Positions 63,651-64,000 of a stretch of DNA of 64,000 bases are shown here, piece by piece. The notes under the pieces are model-generated. The model worked only from the letters and a program-made list of their open reading frames with translations. It did no database searches and was not told the origin of the DNA. Source of the DNA: Acidipila rosea. GTDB lineage: Bacteria; Acidobacteriota; Terriglobia; Terriglobales; Acidobacteriaceae. The DNA lies in assembly GCF_004339725.1 (NCBI RefSeq), contig NZ_SMGK01000003.1, positions 131,380-195,379 of the forward strand. Direction: 5' to 3'. The position numbers and the translations under genes were made by a program. Position 1 is the first letter of the stretch; the number at the start of each line of letters is the position of its first letter.

Positions 63651-64000
63651 TCACCAGACGTAAGTCGCCACCGCTCCAGCCGGCAGGCTTGTCGCAAACG
63701 AACGCCCATGGCTCTGAACGCGGAAGGCCTGCGGCGAAGCGCCGCTGTTAGCTACGATCAGCACGCTCTTCCCTCTGGCGGTCTTGAAAGCGACATTTTC
63801 GAGCGAGCCGGGCTCATTCGATCCCACCCGCACCGATCCCGGTCCAACAAATTTCGAGGCATGCGCCAGCGTATAGTAGGCGCGGTTGCGGCCTACCTTG
63901 TTGCCGTCGAGGGTAATGGCGCCCTGGCAGACCGGGCAGCCGCCGTTGTTGGTGTGCGGCCCATTCTGCGGATCGGCAGCCAGGTTCCACAGCAGCACAT
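63651..64000 (-). CDS. C-terminal part of a GH30-family glycoside hydrolase
   Basis: About 116 residues at the 3' end of a minus-strand gene whose start is beyond the window. WNLAADPQNGPHTNNGGCPVC, then AYYTLAHASKFVGPGSVRV, then a beta-sandwich (NVAFKTARGKSVLIVANSG) ending GAVATYVW, match the C-terminal beta-domain of GH30 glucosylceramidase-like enzymes. The catalytic barrel is not in the window, so activity cannot be checked. The stop lies 20 bases after the convergent HpnI-like gene. Confidence 0.75.
   Translation of the reverse strand, partial: VLLWNLAADPQNGPHTNNGGCPVCQGAITLDGNKVGRNRAYYTLAHASKFVGPGSVRVGSNEPGSLENVAFKTARGKSVLIVANSGASPQAFRVQSHGRSFATSLPAGAVATYVW

Overview
This window looks like ordinary chromosome of an acidobacterium of the Terriglobia/Acidobacteriaceae type. 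The evidence is GC-rich DNA, an 1168-residue TonB-dependent receptor with an N-terminal carboxypeptidase-regulatory-like domain, several secreted or lipid-linked glycoside hydrolases, an S53 sedolisin, ceramide-glucosyltransferase/HpnI-like enzymes and short intergenic gaps. This assignment rests on family content, not on a marker-gene comparison. I see no rRNA, tRNA, CRISPR array, insertion sequence or prophage.

Layout. 1-9.9 kb: 3' end of a highly repetitive basic protein overlapping cmk, the large TonB-dependent receptor, a minus-strand trehalase/fructokinase pair and an AsmA-like protein. 10-19.5 kb: secreted GH13 glucosidase, a frame-broken YcxB-like gene, secreted GH36 alpha-galactosidase, an MBL-fold hydrolase with a gamma-carbonic anhydrase, and a minus-strand panB-panC-polysaccharide deacetylase cluster. 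19.6-28 kb: metallophosphoesterase, MoaB/MogA, a TonB-like protein followed by a 46-codon membrane ORF and miaA, then rluD and typA. 28-39 kb: sedolisin, phospholipase D-like protein, M48 protease, MarC, a degenerate receiver protein, ilvE, a CADD-type di-metal protein, type II NADH dehydrogenase, a decayed matrixin-like fragment and trxB. 39-50 kb: a three-domain GH18-like/NodB/GT2 fusion, a GT-C transferase, sodium symporter, SGNH hydrolase, aldo/keto reductase, HpnI-like transferase, an HspR-like regulator and Mrp. 50-64 kb: thioesterase, TPR, LonN and MgChl-like AAA genes, HIT protein, oxidoreductase, rpsA, msrA, lpdA, a Y-family polymerase, gluQ, a second HpnI-like transferase and the 3' end of a GH30 enzyme.

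Functional themes. (1) Polysaccharide and disaccharide use: receptor, trehalase, fructokinase, GH13, GH36 and GH30. (2) Envelope glycan and lipid building: the fusion protein, GT-C and two HpnI-like transferases, and two further deacetylase/SGNH proteins. (3) Housekeeping and translation: cmk, rpsA, typA, miaA, rluD, gluQ. (4) Cofactors: panB/panC, MoaB/MogA, lpdA, Mrp, and a CADD-like protein that retains every residue I recall for self-sacrificing pABA synthesis.

The items most worth a second look are the CADD-like protein sitting just behind a strong intrinsic terminator, the GH18/NodB/GT2 fusion, the pseudo-receiver with Glu at the phospho-acceptor site, the LonN plus variant-Walker AAA pair, the 189-bp repeat tail, the single-base frame break in the YcxB-like gene and the matrixin-like gene remnant.
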